The translations under genes were made by a program, and so were the position numbers. Positions 19,232 through 29,202 of a stretch of DNA of 64,000 nucleotides are shown here, in pieces. The stretch comes from Pseudomonas arsenicoxydans (lineage in GTDB: Bacteria > Pseudomonadota > Gammaproteobacteria > Pseudomonadales > Pseudomonadaceae): NCBI RefSeq assembly GCF_900103875.1, contig NZ_LT629705.1:1626501-1690500 (forward strand), in the 5' to 3' direction. The notes below the pieces were generated by a model. The model worked only from the letters and a program-made list of their open reading frames with translations, ran no database searches and was not told the origin of the DNA. Position 1 is the first letter of the stretch; every line of letters begins with the position of its first letter.

Positions 19232-19955
19232 TCGACTGATTCTGCTCCCCGGCTGGGGCCTCGGAATTTCTCCGCTGGAGCCGTTGGCGGCAGCGCTGCA
19301 AGGGCTGGATGAGCACCTGCGGGTCGAGATCGAGCCATTGCCGGAACTGGAATCGAGCGATCTTGAAGAATGGCTGGATGAACTGGATTCAACGGTGCCG
19401 CAGGATACGTGGCTCGGCGGCTGGTCGCTTGGCGGCATGCTCGCGTCCGAGTTGGCGGCGCGCCGTGGCGATCGTTGCTGCGGTTTGCTGACGCTGGCGA
19501 GCAACCCTTCTTTTGTCGCCCATGAGCAATGGCCGAGCGCGATGGCCGGCGAGACCTTTGATGCGTTTCTGGCCGGTTGCAAGGCTGATCCGCGCCTGAC
19601 GTTGAAACGCTTTTCACTGCTTTGCGCTCAGGGCTCGGAAGACCCGCGCGGACTGTCGCGATTGTTGCTCGGTGGTGCGCCGAATACGTCTGCATCGATT
19701 CTCATGAGCGGTCTGGAGCTGCTTGCACATCTGGATACGCGCCAGGCGTTGCAGGCGTTCCGCGGCCCACAACTGCATTTGTTCGCCGGCCTCGACGGGT
19801 TGGTCCCGGCTGAAGCGGCGGGGGACTTGCTGGCGTTGCTGCCGGATGTCGAAATCGGCCTGATCGAACAGGCCAGCCATGCGTTTCTTCTGGAAGACCC
19901 CCACGGCGTGGCCGGGGCGATCCAGGCCTTTTTGCACGAGTCCGGTGATGACTGA
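19224..19955 (+). CDS. bioH: Pimeloyl-ACP methyl ester carboxylesterase
   Basis: Alpha/beta hydrolase of 243 residues that cleaves the methyl ester of pimeloyl-ACP and ends BioC-directed chain synthesis. The start is the ATG at 19224 inside the bioF 3' end; the longer upstream frame would lie inside bioF. The nucleophile elbow is [11 protein letters not shown] (Ser about 72), and the C-terminal His is in [12 protein letters not shown]. It overlaps bioF and bioC by 8 bp each, so translation is coupled. Confidence 0.94.
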   Translation: MRDRLILLPGWGLGISPLEPLAAALQGLDEHLRVEIEPLPELESSDLEEWLDELDSTVPQDTWLGGWSLGGMLASELAARRGDRCCGLLTLASNPSFVAHEQWPSAMAGETFDAFLAGCKADPRLTLKRFSLLCAQGSEDPRGLSRLLLGGAPNTSASILMSGLELLAHLDTRQALQAFRGPQLHLFAGLDGLVPAEAAGDLLALLPDVEIGLIEQASHAFLLEDPHGVAGAIQAFLHESGDD

Positions 19956-20760
19956 TTTATCTTTTCCCCATCTGCCCGGCGGCTTGCCCGACAAGCGCCA
20001 GGTAGCGGCCTCCTTTTCCCGTGCGGCGGCGAGTTACGACAGCGTGGCTCAACTGCAGCGCGATGTCGGCAACCAATTGTTGAGCCTTTTGCCCGGTGAT
20101 TTTGTTCCGCGTGTCTGGCTGGATCTGGGCTGCGGCACCGGGTATTTCAGTCGGGCCTTGGGCGAGCGATTTCCCGCGGGTAACGGATTGGCGATGGACA
20201 TTGCCGAAGGCATGCTCAACCACGCCCGACCATTGGGCGGCGCCAGCCATTTTATCGCCGGCGATGCGGAACGATTGCCGCTGCGCGATTCGACCTGTGA
20301 CTTGGTCTTCTCCAGCCTTGCGGTGCAGTGGTGTGCGGACTTCGAATCGGTGCTCAGCGAGGCGTTCCGGGTACTCAAACCGGGCGGAATTTTCGCGTTT
20401 GCTAGTCTTTGTGTAGGGACGTTGTTCGAGTTGCGGGACAGCTGGCGTGTGGTGGATGGCATGGTGCATGTCAATCGCTTCCGCGAGTTGGAGGTTTATC
20501 GACAGCTGTGTGCGGCCAGTGGCCTGAACATTAAAAGTCTGCAGGCCCTTCCTCACGTGTTGTATTACCCGGACGTGCGCAGCCTGACCCATGAGCTCAA
20601 GGCATTGGGTGCGCACAACCTGAACCCCGGTCGACCGGGTGGTTTGACCGGTCGGGCGCGTATCCTCGGCTTGATCGAGGCTTATGAGCAGTTTCGTGAG
20701 GCCAAAGGACTGCCGGCGACTTATCAGGTGGTCTACGCCGTGTTGGAGAAACCCGTATGA
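19948..20760 (+). CDS. bioC: Malonyl-ACP O-methyltransferase
   Basis: SAM-dependent methyltransferase of 270 residues that caps malonyl-ACP so that fatty-acid synthase can make the pimelate chain. SAM-binding motif I is [16 protein letters not shown] (about 52-67); the acidic motif II and [19 protein letters not shown] follow. The ATG at 19948 overlaps bioH by 8 bp, and the stop overlaps bioD by 4 bp (ATGA). Confidence 0.95.
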   Translation: MTDLSFPHLPGGLPDKRQVAASFSRAAASYDSVAQLQRDVGNQLLSLLPGDFVPRVWLDLGCGTGYFSRALGERFPAGNGLAMDIAEGMLNHARPLGGASHFIAGDAERLPLRDSTCDLVFSSLAVQWCADFESVLSEAFRVLKPGGIFAFASLCVGTLFELRDSWRVVDGMVHVNRFRELEVYRQLCAASGLNIKSLQALPHVLYYPDVRSLTHELKALGAHNLNPGRPGGLTGRARILGLIEAYEQFREAKGLPATYQVVYAVLEKPV

Positions 20761-21437
20761 GCGCAGCCTATTTCATCACCGGCACTGACACTGATGTCGG
20801 CAAGACCACCGTTGCTGCCGGCTTGTTACATGCTGCGCGGTCGGCGGGCATGAGTACGGCGGCGGGCAAGCCGGTCGCCTCGGGCTGCGACGTGACGCCC
20901 AAGGGATTGCGCAACGCCGATGCGCTGGCGCTGCTGGCCGAGTGCTCATTGCCTTTGACTTATGCACAGGTCAATCCGGTGGCATTCGAACCGCCGATCG
21001 CTCCGCATCTGGCGGCGCGGGAAGCCGGTGTGGCACTGACGGTGCAATCGCTGTTGACGCCCATGCTCGAGATTCTCGACATGCAGGCCGATTTCACCTT
21101 GATCGAAGGCGCTGGCGGCTGGCGCGTGCCGTTGGCGGATCAGGACAATCTGTCCGATCTTGCGAAAGCGCTGGGCCTGCCGGTGATTCTGGTGGTCGGC
21201 GTGCGCTTGGGTTGCATCAATCATGCGCTGCTGACGGCCGAAGCGATTGCCCAGGACGGCTTGCAACTGGCAGGTTGGGTGGCGAATATCATCGATCCGA
21301 AGACCTCGCGGCTGGAGGAGAACCTTGCGACCCTCGCCGAGCGGATTCCCGCGCCTTGTCTTGGGCGCGTGCCGAAGCTCAAATCGGTCACGGCCGAAGC
21401 GGTGGCAGAGCATCTTCAGCTGGATCTGCTGGACTGA
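20757..21437 (+). CDS. bioD: Dethiobiotin synthetase
   Basis: ATP-dependent enzyme of 226 residues that closes the ureido ring from 7,8-diaminononanoate and CO2. The P-loop [15 protein letters not shown] (about 8-22) and [11 protein letters not shown] (about 117-127) are present. Last recognised biotin gene of this cluster; bioA is not in the window. Confidence 0.96.
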   Translation: MSAAYFITGTDTDVGKTTVAAGLLHAARSAGMSTAAGKPVASGCDVTPKGLRNADALALLAECSLPLTYAQVNPVAFEPPIAPHLAAREAGVALTVQSLLTPMLEILDMQADFTLIEGAGGWRVPLADQDNLSDLAKALGLPVILVVGVRLGCINHALLTAEAIAQDGLQLAGWVANIIDPKTSRLEENLATLAERIPAPCLGRVPKLKSVTAEAVAEHLQLDLLD

Positions 21438-21548
21438 CGTCGGTTCTCTCTATGACAAGGCACTGTGCCATTAGTGTTTTTGTCGGGTCTTTTGTCAGTG
21501 GGTCTGTTTCAATGGCCACTGTTGCTCCTTTGTAGGACGAGGTCCTTT

Positions 21549-21845
21549 ATGGAAATCTCAGGAAACAGCGCTTTTTATGCCGGTCTGAGCACTATTCAGG
21601 CAGGGCAGAACCGTGTCGATCAGGCCTCGAGCCAGATCGCCGGCAACACCGTCGAGCGTTCGGTGACCAGTCAGTCTTCCCAGGCTCAGGTCGATCGCCT
21701 GCGTTCGGTAGATCGCAGTCAGCAATCGGACCTGGCCAGTAACATGGTCGAGATGGCTCAGGGCAAGTTCCAGGTCGAGGCCGGTGCCAAGGTCGCCAAG
21801 GCTTCCGATGAAATGCTCGGAACGTTGATCGATACCTTCGCTTGA
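21549..21845 (+). CDS. Small flagellar rod/hook-like helical protein
   Basis: A 98-residue cytosol-sized protein with no signal peptide. The N-terminal half (FYAGLSTIQAGQNRVDQASS, IAGNTV) resembles the N-terminal helix of flagellar axial proteins (FlgC/FlgG type). The C-terminal half (MVEMAQGKFQVEAGAKVAKA, then SDEMLGTLIDTF) resembles their C-terminal helix. The central domain is absent. No flagellar genes are near. The same position after bioD is held by a conserved hypothetical gene in P. aeruginosa. The ATG at 21549 is chosen because the upstream extension is hydrophobic and lacks a ribosome site. Function is unknown. Confidence 0.75.
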   Translation: MEISGNSAFYAGLSTIQAGQNRVDQASSQIAGNTVERSVTSQSSQAQVDRLRSVDRSQQSDLASNMVEMAQGKFQVEAGAKVAKASDEMLGTLIDTFA

Positions 21846-21869
21846 TCCCTCGCTGAATCCGTCTCTCCA

Positions 21870-21897
21870 AACGCCGCGACTCTTCGCGGCGTTTTTG
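21870..21897 (+). terminator. Rho-independent terminator after small rod-like gene
   Basis: AACGCCGCG-ACTCTT-CGCGGCGTT followed by TTTT, 25 bp downstream of the stop codon. Confidence 0.88.
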
Positions 21898-22047
21898 TGC
21901 GTAAGTCCTTCTCTCTCAACTAATCTTTCCTACACGACGTGTTGCTCGGTCAACAACGGTGCGCGGCTGCGTGCCTGTCATTTGTGAGGCGTGATGACGA
22001 ACGGCAAAAGATCGGCGCTTGACAAGATTTGGGCGTAAACGTATGTT

Positions 22048-22063
22048 TCAAACAACTGTTTGA
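22048..22063. promoter_or_regulatory. PsrA-like operator upstream of acyl-CoA dehydrogenase
   Basis: The palindrome TCAAAC-AACT-GTTTGA matches the PsrA consensus G/C-AAAC-N2-4-GTTT-G/C. It lies 61 bp upstream of the start codon, where a fatty-acid-responsive TetR repressor would act. Confidence 0.6.
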
Positions 22064-22123
22064 CCGTCACAACAAATCAACACGGTCGTTCATTCCCGGT
22101 TACATCAGCAGAGGTTTATCGCT

Positions 22124-23929
22124 ATGCCTGACTACAAGGCCCCCTTGCGTGATATTCGCTTCGTTCGTGACGAACTGCTCGGCTACGAAGCGCACTATCA
22201 GAGCCTTCCGGCTTGTGCGGACGCAACTCCAGACATGGTTAGCGCCATTCTCGAAGAAGGCGCCAAGTTTTGTGAGCAGGTGCTGGCTCCGCTGAACCGC
22301 GTGGGTGACACCGAAGGCTGCACCTGGAGTGAGTCCGGCGTTAAAACCCCGACGGGCTTCAAAGAAGCCTACAAGCAATTCGTTGAGGGCGGCTGGCCAA
22401 GCCTGGCTCACGACGTAGAGCACGGCGGCCAAGGCCTGCCGGAATCTCTGGGTCTGGCTGTCAGCGAAATGGTTGGCGAAGCCAACTGGTCGTGGGGCAT
22501 GTACCCAGGCCTGTCGCATGGCGCGATGAACACCATTTCCGAGCACGGCACGCCTGAGCAGCAAGAGGCTTACCTGACCAAGCTGGTGTCCGGCGAATGG
22601 ACCGGCACCATGTGCCTGACCGAGCCGCACTGCGGCACTGACCTGGGCATGCTGCGCACCAAGGCTGAACCTCAGGCCGACGGTTCCTACAAAGTCTCCG
22701 GCACCAAGATCTTCATCTCGGCCGGTGAACACGACATGGCCGACAACATCGTGCATATCGTGCTGGCACGCCTGCCGGATGCACCGGCTGGCACCAAAGG
22801 CATCTCGCTGTTCATCGTTCCCAAGTTCATGCCGAACGCAGACGGTTCGATCGGCGCTCGCAACGCGGTAACCTGCGGTTCCCTGGAACACAAGATGGGC
22901 ATCCACGGCAACGCGACCTGCGTGATGAACTTCGACGCGGCCACCGGTTTCTTGATCGGCCCGGCGAACAAAGGCCTGAACTGCATGTTCACCTTTATGA
23001 ACACCGCACGTCTGGGCACCGCGCTGCAAGGTCTGGCTCACGCCGAGATCGGCTTCCAGGGCGGCCTGAAATACGCTCGCGATCGTCTGCAAATGCGCTC
23101 CCTGACTGGCCCGAAAGCGCCGGAAAAAGCTGCGGACCCAATCATCGTGCACCCTGATGTACGTCGCATGCTGTTGACCATGAAGGCGTTCGCCGAAGGC
23201 AACCGCGCGATGGTTTACTTCACTGCCAAACAAGTCGACATCGTCAAATACGGCGTGGACGAAGAAGAGAAAAAGAAAGCCGACGCACTGTTGGCGTTCA
23301 TGACGCCAATTGCCAAAGCCTTCATGACTGAAGTCGGCTTCGAATCCGCCAACCACGGCGTGCAAATCTACGGCGGTCACGGTTTCATCGCCGAGTGGGG
23401 CATGGAGCAGAACGTTCGCGACAGCCGCATTTCGATGCTGTACGAAGGCACTACCGGTATCCAGGCACTCGACCTGCTGGGCCGTAAAGTGCTGATGACT
23501 CAAGGCGAGGCTCTGAAAGGCTTCACCAAGATCGTCCACAAGTTCTGCCAGACCAACGAAGGCAACGAAGCCGTCAAAGAATTCGTCGAGCCATTGGCTG
23601 CGCTGAACAAAGAGTGGGGCGAGCTGACCATGAAGGTCGGTATGGCTGCCATGAAAGACCGCGAAGAAGTCGGCGCGGCATCGGTGGACTACCTGATGTA
23701 CTCCGGTTACGCCTGCCTGGCCTACTTCTGGGCTGACATGGCGCGCCTGGCTGCCGAGAAACTGGCTGCCGGCACTTCCGAAGAGGCGTTCTACACCGCC
23801 AAGCTGCAGACTGCGCGCTTCTACTTCCAGCGCATCCTGCCGCGTACCCGCACTCACGTTGCAACCATGCTGTCGGGCGCCAATAACCTGATGGACATGA
23901 AAGAAGAAGACTTCGCGCTGGGCTACTAA
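22124..23929 (+). CDS. Acyl-CoA dehydrogenase 1 (600-residue type)
   Basis: FAD enzyme of 601 residues that oxidises acyl-CoA to trans-2-enoyl-CoA. It belongs to the long class with an extra C-terminal domain. Visible elements are [20 protein letters not shown] (FAD/substrate region), the arginine-rich [40 protein letters not shown], and the catalytic-base region [15 protein letters not shown]. It is the first of three paralogues in the window. It corresponds by position to PA0506, which I recall as PsrA-controlled, and a PsrA-like operator is present here. The chain-length preference is not readable. Confidence 0.93.
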   Translation: MPDYKAPLRDIRFVRDELLGYEAHYQSLPACADATPDMVSAILEEGAKFCEQVLAPLNRVGDTEGCTWSESGVKTPTGFKEAYKQFVEGGWPSLAHDVEHGGQGLPESLGLAVSEMVGEANWSWGMYPGLSHGAMNTISEHGTPEQQEAYLTKLVSGEWTGTMCLTEPHCGTDLGMLRTKAEPQADGSYKVSGTKIFISAGEHDMADNIVHIVLARLPDAPAGTKGISLFIVPKFMPNADGSIGARNAVTCGSLEHKMGIHGNATCVMNFDAATGFLIGPANKGLNCMFTFMNTARLGTALQGLAHAEIGFQGGLKYARDRLQMRSLTGPKAPEKAADPIIVHPDVRRMLLTMKAFAEGNRAMVYFTAKQVDIVKYGVDEEEKKKADALLAFMTPIAKAFMTEVGFESANHGVQIYGGHGFIAEWGMEQNVRDSRISMLYEGTTGIQALDLLGRKVLMTQGEALKGFTKIVHKFCQTNEGNEAVKEFVEPLAALNKEWGELTMKVGMAAMKDREEVGAASVDYLMYSGYACLAYFWADMARLAAEKLAAGTSEEAFYTAKLQTARFYFQRILPRTRTHVATMLSGANNLMDMKEEDFALGY

Positions 23930-23950
23930 GCCTTAAGTCAGTCTTTGAAA

Positions 23951-23988
23951 AAAACCGCCGCTCCTTCGGGAACGGCGGTTTTTTTTTG
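23951..23988. terminator. Bidirectional terminator
   Basis: AACCGCCG...CGGCGGTT hairpin with an A-run on the left and a long T-run on the right. It separates the acyl-CoA dehydrogenase from the convergent secreted-protein gene. Confidence 0.88.
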
Positions 23989-24007
23989 CGCTGAGGTCAC
24001 GCCTTGA

Positions 24008-25789
24008 TCACCATGGCGTCGGATCCAGCGGGCCGACGCCAGTCGGGGTGCTCACGCCTTCGCCGTTACGTATGAACGGCAGATGCCAGAAGTCGTTAGG
24101 CACCACAGGATCGCCAGGCTTGACGCCTTCCGGAAAGATGAACTCAAACACCGGTGCCACATACTGTCCGGCAATCAGTCCATTGGCGACGGTCAGCCTG
24201 CTCGCATTCTGAAGGCAACTGTCCACGGCAGTCTGGGATAAGCTCTGCTGCGGAACGCAAAGTGACCGCGCAACGACGCGCAAGGTACGTGTCGGCTGGC
24301 TAAGAAGCCCAGTGGGCGCTTTGGTCGCACGCAATCTGGCGCGTTGTGGCTGAGCACCCGTGTTCTGTGTGGTAATCCCACCCGAGGCTCCCAGGCAAGT
24401 GGTCGCAAGGCCCAGCCCAGGGTTGCATTCACCCGTCATCTCATAGGGCGTAATCCAGCGATTGGTTTGTACACCTGTCGATGGATTGACATCTATCAGA
24501 TAGATGTCAACCGGGGTCTTGATGTCGGTGGTCGAGGCTTCAAGGAAAATCCGGTCCTGCGTCTCTTGGGCTACCCCGTTGATGGCCGTTGCGGCGGGGT
24601 CGGCCGTACCGATGCCAAATTCCCCGATAGCCATGTAGCTGGGCTGCGAACCAGGCTGAGTGTAGATCCCGACATTCGCTTCGATCGTGTGTGCAGAGAT
24701 GAAGTCCGGGGATCCCGCTGTTGCAGACTTGAACAGAGTGCCGGACCAACTGATGAAGTCGCCAACTTCGAAGGGGGCCTGTTGTGTCGGATCGGGGTCC
24801 GTCGCCGTGCGTGTAGCATCGCTGAATCTCTTCATGACGTACTGGCTGCAATAGACCTGCCCCACTGCGGGCGCCGAGAGTTCCCCACTGGCTGGAAGCG
24901 TGACACCGGCCTGGCTGAAATTGCGGCAGTTGTTGGTCGTGGTCGGGGTGACCACTTTTGGGCGGTTTTTCTGTGGGCAGAGCGCATCGTCCCCGGAAAT
25001 CGTGCGTGGCACGCACATCGGGTAGCCGGTGGCTGCATGGATGGTCGGGTTGGCATCATCGACGGAGAAGCGTGGGTCGGGGCTTTGGGGACGGCCAAAA
25101 CGTCCGCTAGGGTCGTTGATCTGAATAATCGTGGGTTGCGTCGGGTTCCCGCTGTCAACTTCAAGGTTGCCGTTGGTGTAGTCGATCCGGGTAATGAATC
25201 CGCTTCCCGCGTTGACTGATTGCTGGGAGACAAAGATCAGTCCGGCAATCTGCTTGTTGGAGACGGCATTGCCTACCACATGAATTTCGAACGAGGGGTA
25301 GGCCGCCGCTGATTTTCCGAGTGCCAGGGTTCCACCCCTGACGAACTCGGCCCAGGTCAGGGTATTAGCCGGCATCTGTATAACAGTGTTGCAAGGAACC
25401 GTTATCGTGACGCCGTTTAATTGGACTGTCCCCCCAAAGCGGCCCGGGGCGCTGGTATTGGGGCAATTCGCGTTGGTGGAGTCCAGCGTCATGTTCTGGA
25501 TAAAGCCTGTAACGCTGAACCCGTGAATCGCAGTCGGGTTGGTAAAAACCGGGTCGGGCAGTGTGGGTGTCGTGAACGGCGAGGGCACACCAGGGGGCTT
25601 GGCAGTCCCGCCGCCACCGCCACCGCCACCGCCAGCTCCGTTTTTGGCAAATGCATCTCCGCCACCACCAATGGTCAGTGCGACAGCGACGGCACTGGCG
25701 AACAGTGCTTGGCGACTGAAGAAGCCGTTGAATCGTTTGTGAGGCAGCGGCGGTATGGCGAGCGTTTTTTCGTACAAAGATAAGCTCAT
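24008..25789 (-). CDS. Secreted cysteine-rich protein of unknown function
   Basis: A 593-residue exported protein not recognised as any characterised family. A long N-region precedes a signal peptide (about 25-47, ending GGGGDAFA). Then comes a nine-glycine tract followed by a Pro-rich linker (about 50-75). The mature part is rich in Thr, Asn, Pro and beta-type sequence, with about ten cysteines spread through it, suggesting disulfides. Segments such as FEVGDFISWSGTLFKS, SAHTIEANVGIYTQPGSQP and TPVDIYLIDVNPSTG recall predicted extracellular beta-domains. A GGAG site precedes the ATG. The gene is divergent from a large dihaem peroxidase across a 1.1 kb AT-rich gap, so partnership with that enzyme is an inference from context. 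It interrupts the acyl-CoA dehydrogenase cluster. Confidence 0.8.
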   Translation of the reverse strand: MSLSLYEKTLAIPPLPHKRFNGFFSRQALFASAVAVALTIGGGGDAFAKNGAGGGGGGGGGTAKPPGVPSPFTTPTLPDPVFTNPTAIHGFSVTGFIQNMTLDSTNANCPNTSAPGRFGGTVQLNGVTITVPCNTVIQMPANTLTWAEFVRGGTLALGKSAAAYPSFEIHVVGNAVSNKQIAGLIFVSQQSVNAGSGFITRIDYTNGNLEVDSGNPTQPTIIQINDPSGRFGRPQSPDPRFSVDDANPTIHAATGYPMCVPRTISGDDALCPQKNRPKVVTPTTTNNCRNFSQAGVTLPASGELSAPAVGQVYCSQYVMKRFSDATRTATDPDPTQQAPFEVGDFISWSGTLFKSATAGSPDFISAHTIEANVGIYTQPGSQPSYMAIGEFGIGTADPAATAINGVAQETQDRIFLEASTTDIKTPVDIYLIDVNPSTGVQTNRWITPYEMTGECNPGLGLATTCLGASGGITTQNTGAQPQRARLRATKAPTGLLSQPTRTLRVVARSLCVPQQSLSQTAVDSCLQNASRLTVANGLIAGQYVAPVFEFIFPEGVKPGDPVVPNDFWHLPFIRNGEGVSTPTGVGPLDPTPW

Positions 25790-26906
25790 GGCTCACTCCA
25801 GTATCTTGCAAGACCAAATGCCGGCCAATCGAGCCCTTAGATCTGCAGATGCGCTGAATCCTGCGCAAAAAAACGCAAAGCCGTGAGTGTCGAATTCTGG
25901 CTCGATCCAGCGGGATAAGTGCCTGTGTGCGGTCGACACTTGCCGTTCGGATGCTTTCACCTGCGTTGCGTCGGCCGGTTATGGACGCAAACGCGAGAGA
26001 CATTTCCTTGAGCCTGAAGCGTACAAAGCAGTTGTCGTGCCTGTTTTGAAACAATTAGACACAAATACTCGCCGACACACTAAAAATGCGGGCTGCGCGG
26101 CCAAGGATGATGTTGCGCATGACACTATCGAATTACTATCCACCAACATAGGGGGGGATATATACCCATGATTGGGAGTGTGCGAAGTGAGGTTTAGGTA
26201 TTCGTTGTATCACTTTGGCCCTAGGTACTTAATGAGAAAGGTTGTCTATATTCACTCCGAGCAGAATAATATTTCAAGAAAAACGTATTGGGGTATAAAT
26301 CATGAAGTTTTGTCGTGATATTAAACAAAAGCCATAGCTCGCGCAGTGCAACTAATGCACTCGCGGAGTATTTAATTCTTATAAAAGGTTATTCCCCTGA
26401 TAACCAGGCTTGTATACGGTGCGATCAATTAATTTAGTTTCTCTGAATTGTGAATCAGCATTTGCTATGCCAAGCCGTTTAATAAATTTTAAAAAAATAT
26501 TTACCTTTAAAATCATATAGTTTTGAGTGTCTATGTAACCGGTGTTTGCTTGTATTGGGGGTTCTTACCCAGTAGTGGGGGAAGTTCACCAGATTTGAGG
26601 GGCGTTTTGTTTTGTGTGCCAGGAGTGTTTGTAAGGCATCTTTAGTGATTCAGAAAAAATTTTGATTTTTTTTGGTTGAAATCTTTTGTTACAGCTAAAG
26701 TTCGGTTAAGCGCACCGTCGGTGTGACAGAGCAGTGTCTTAATCAAGCCTGAGCCAAGAGAGTACTTTGCCAGTTAAGCGTTGCCTTGCCCGAGCCATTT
26801 CGAGTGGTGTAACTACTGGTGCAAGCGGCAAGAATTGTGGCGATGAGTTCATCTCGCAACAGGACAATCCCGGAGCCTGGCTACTCCGCACTGAATCGAG
26901 AATGTC
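25790..26906. other. AT-rich divergent intergenic region
   Basis: 1.1 kb between the secreted-protein and dihaem-peroxidase genes, clearly richer in A+T than the flanks (especially 26200-26700). It contains G-runs (near 26150 and 26560-26600) and a small inverted repeat, AGTGCA-ACTAA-TGCACT near 26348. No convincing ORF was found: a 94-codon frame at 25887-26171 lacks a ribosome site and coding character. The region is long enough for two regulated promoters or an unrecognised RNA. Confidence 0.6.
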
Positions 26907-29051
26907 ATGATGTTTAATTACTTGGACCTCTATCGAATCACCCGTTTACCCTGTGCGATGGCGGGCGTTCTACTGACCATCGGTCTACCGGCCGCGAGTG
27001 CCTGGGCCGCTGACCCGGTAGCGGTCGATCCGCCTGTACCGGACGTGCCCACTCTGCAATCGCTGCGTGGGATGCTACCGCCCGACCCGTCGGGAACCGA
27101 AGGCGGGCGCAAAGTCGACCTCATGACTGACTACGTGCTTAATCGCTCTGCGGCGGTTCTCTTGGGCAAAGCACTGTTCTGGGACATGGAGATCGGCAGT
27201 GACGGTTCGACGGCTTGCGCCTCCTGCCACTTCCACGCGGGTGTTGATCACCGCACCACCAACCAGATCAATCCAGGTCAGGCGAACACCAACGCGAACG
27301 TCTCGTCGATCTTCAACAAGCCGTTCACCGCCTCGAACATTCCAGGCGACGTGCCAAGCTACACCACCAAATCAGGAGGCAAGGGCGGCCCGAACTACCT
27401 GCTGAAGAAAGCTGACTTTCCGACCCATGTGCTGGCTGATCCGATGGATCGCAATTCGGCGATTGTCTATTCGACTGACGATGTGATTGGGTCCCAGGGC
27501 GTATTCGACGCCAACTTCGTCAAACCTCATCAGGCTCGTTTCGATAAGTGCATTCAGCAACCGGACGGCATCTTCCAGGTCGGTGGCATCAATGTTCGCC
27601 GCAGCACCGGGCGCAACGCACCCACGGTGATCAATGCCGCGTTCAACGTGCGTAATTTTTGGGATGGCCGCGCCAATAACGTCTTCAACGGCTTCTCTCC
27701 ATTTGGCAATCGTGATCCTGACGCCGGGATTTTTGTGACCAGCGATCGCAGTGGCGTGGCGACCAAAGTCAGGTTGGCGCTCAAGGATGCTTCCGCCGCT
27801 TCACAAGCGGTAGGGCCTCCCGGGAGTCCGGTGGAAATGTCCTGCGGCGGTCGTACCTTCGCCGACATTGGCCGGCGCATGCTCGACACCTTGATGCTCA
27901 AGCAGCAGCGGATTTCGTCTACCGATTCGGTACTGGGCCCAGTGTCCGGCGCCCGCCGGCCGACCTACCGTGAGCTGATCAAGAACGCGTTCCAGCCGCG
28001 CTTGTGGAATGCCACGCAGCAGGTCTCGCTGGGTGGTGCGCCTTACACCCAGATGGAAGCGAATTTCCCGCTGTTCTTCGGGCTGGCGATTCAGCTGTAT
28101 GAGTCCACGCTGATCTCGGACCAAGCGCCGTTGGATGCCTATTTGCAGGGCGATCATACGGCCATGAACGACCAGCAGGTCCAGGGCATGAATCTGTTCC
28201 TGGGCAAGGGCAAGTGCATCAGTTGCCACGGCGGTGCGGAGTTGACCAACGCCGGCAGCCGGTTGCTGTTCCATCCCCGGGAACGGATCGAGCGCATGGT
28301 GATGGCCGACAACCTGACCACGCTGTATGACAACGGCTTCTACAACACCGGGGTGCGTCCAACGTCGGAAGACCTGGCGCTCGGTGGCTCGGATGCCTGG
28401 GGCAATCCATTGTCCTTCACTCGTGAGTACAACACCGTACTCCAGGGCGGCCAGATCCCTGACCCGCTGGAGGTCGATGTGTGCACCTTCGAAGCGCGTT
28501 TGAGCTCGGCGATCCCTTGTGATGCGACGCTCAAGCCGAATGTCGGTTTCCGCGACGCAGTCGATGGCGCCTTCAAGACGCCGACCCTGCGTAACATCGC
28601 GTTGACCGGACCGTATTTCCACAACGGCAGTCGCGCAACGCTGCGTCAGGTCATGGAGTTCTACAACCGTGGCGGCGACCGGCGTGGTGAAGATGCCAGC
28701 AATACCAGTGGCTTTGACCACCCTGCGGTCAATCAGCACAACGGCTCAAACCTCGACCCGGACATGACGCGGCTGAACCTCACCCCGGATGAAGTGGATG
28801 CACTGGTCAAATTCATGGAAGTCGGACTGACCGATCCTCGGGTCGCATGGGAACGGGCGCCGTTTGATCATCCGTCGCTGGTGCTGGCACAGGGCGAAAA
28901 GGGTGATGAAAACTCCGTCGGGCAAAAGCCGGCAAGTCCGAAGATCACTACCCGGCAAGCGCAGGATGCCGAAATCCAGCTCAAACCGGTCGGTGCTGAA
29001 GGTCGCCCAAGTCTGGAGGGGCCGCTGCAACCGTTCAACAACGACCTGTAA
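26907..29051 (+). CDS. Large dihaem cytochrome c peroxidase-family protein
   Basis: A 714-residue periplasmic or surface protein of the bacterial cytochrome c peroxidase/MauG superfamily, about twice the usual ~340 residues. It has a signal peptide (first ~34 residues, ending ASAWA). Haem-binding CASCH is at 104-108 and the second CISCH at 437-441. The family context is LGKALFWDMEIGSDGSTACA, RNAPTVINAAFN, FWDGRA, and KTPTLRNIALTGPYFHNGS. The C-terminal ~50 residues are low-complexity and not part of the peroxidase core. Large forms of this kind are known in methanotrophs as surface-associated peroxidases paired with a copper-binding secreted protein. The divergent secreted gene here gives a similar layout, but homology between the partners is not shown. 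A 12-bp-stem terminator follows the gene. Confidence 0.88.
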   Translation: MMFNYLDLYRITRLPCAMAGVLLTIGLPAASAWAADPVAVDPPVPDVPTLQSLRGMLPPDPSGTEGGRKVDLMTDYVLNRSAAVLLGKALFWDMEIGSDGSTACASCHFHAGVDHRTTNQINPGQANTNANVSSIFNKPFTASNIPGDVPSYTTKSGGKGGPNYLLKKADFPTHVLADPMDRNSAIVYSTDDVIGSQGVFDANFVKPHQARFDKCIQQPDGIFQVGGINVRRSTGRNAPTVINAAFNVRNFWDGRANNVFNGFSPFGNRDPDAGIFVTSDRSGVATKVRLALKDASAASQAVGPPGSPVEMSCGGRTFADIGRRMLDTLMLKQQRISSTDSVLGPVSGARRPTYRELIKNAFQPRLWNATQQVSLGGAPYTQMEANFPLFFGLAIQLYESTLISDQAPLDAYLQGDHTAMNDQQVQGMNLFLGKGKCISCHGGAELTNAGSRLLFHPRERIERMVMADNLTTLYDNGFYNTGVRPTSEDLALGGSDAWGNPLSFTREYNTVLQGGQIPDPLEVDVCTFEARLSSAIPCDATLKPNVGFRDAVDGAFKTPTLRNIALTGPYFHNGSRATLRQVMEFYNRGGDRRGEDASNTSGFDHPAVNQHNGSNLDPDMTRLNLTPDEVDALVKFMEVGLTDPRVAWERAPFDHPSLVLAQGEKGDENSVGQKPASPKITTRQAQDAEIQLKPVGAEGRPSLEGPLQPFNNDL

Positions 29052-29065
29052 TCCTGATTCCCTTT

Positions 29066-29105
29066 GCGTCACTGGCGGTTGATGGACGCCAGTGACGCCC
29101 TTTTG
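29066..29105 (+). terminator. Terminator after dihaem peroxidase
   Basis: GCGTCACTGGCG and CGCCAGTGACGC form a perfect 12-bp stem with a 9-nt loop, followed by CCTTTTG, 15 bp after the stop. Confidence 0.8.
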
Positions 29106-29202
29106 TAAATACCGCAGTATTTCACTCAGCATATCGGGGGTTCTGCCGTTACAGTACGTGGGCACAATGCCATCTATTGCTATGACGGTCGGAGTTTTAC
29201 CC

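Noticed and set aside
22100..23857. 585-codon minus-strand frame opposite acyl-CoA dehydrogenase 1
   Set aside because: Shadow of a clear enzyme gene; similar shadow frames occur opposite the other two paralogues, as expected from shared codons.
25887..26171. 94-codon frame in the AT-rich gap
   Set aside because: No ribosome site, no similarity to any family, composition unlike coding sequence here.
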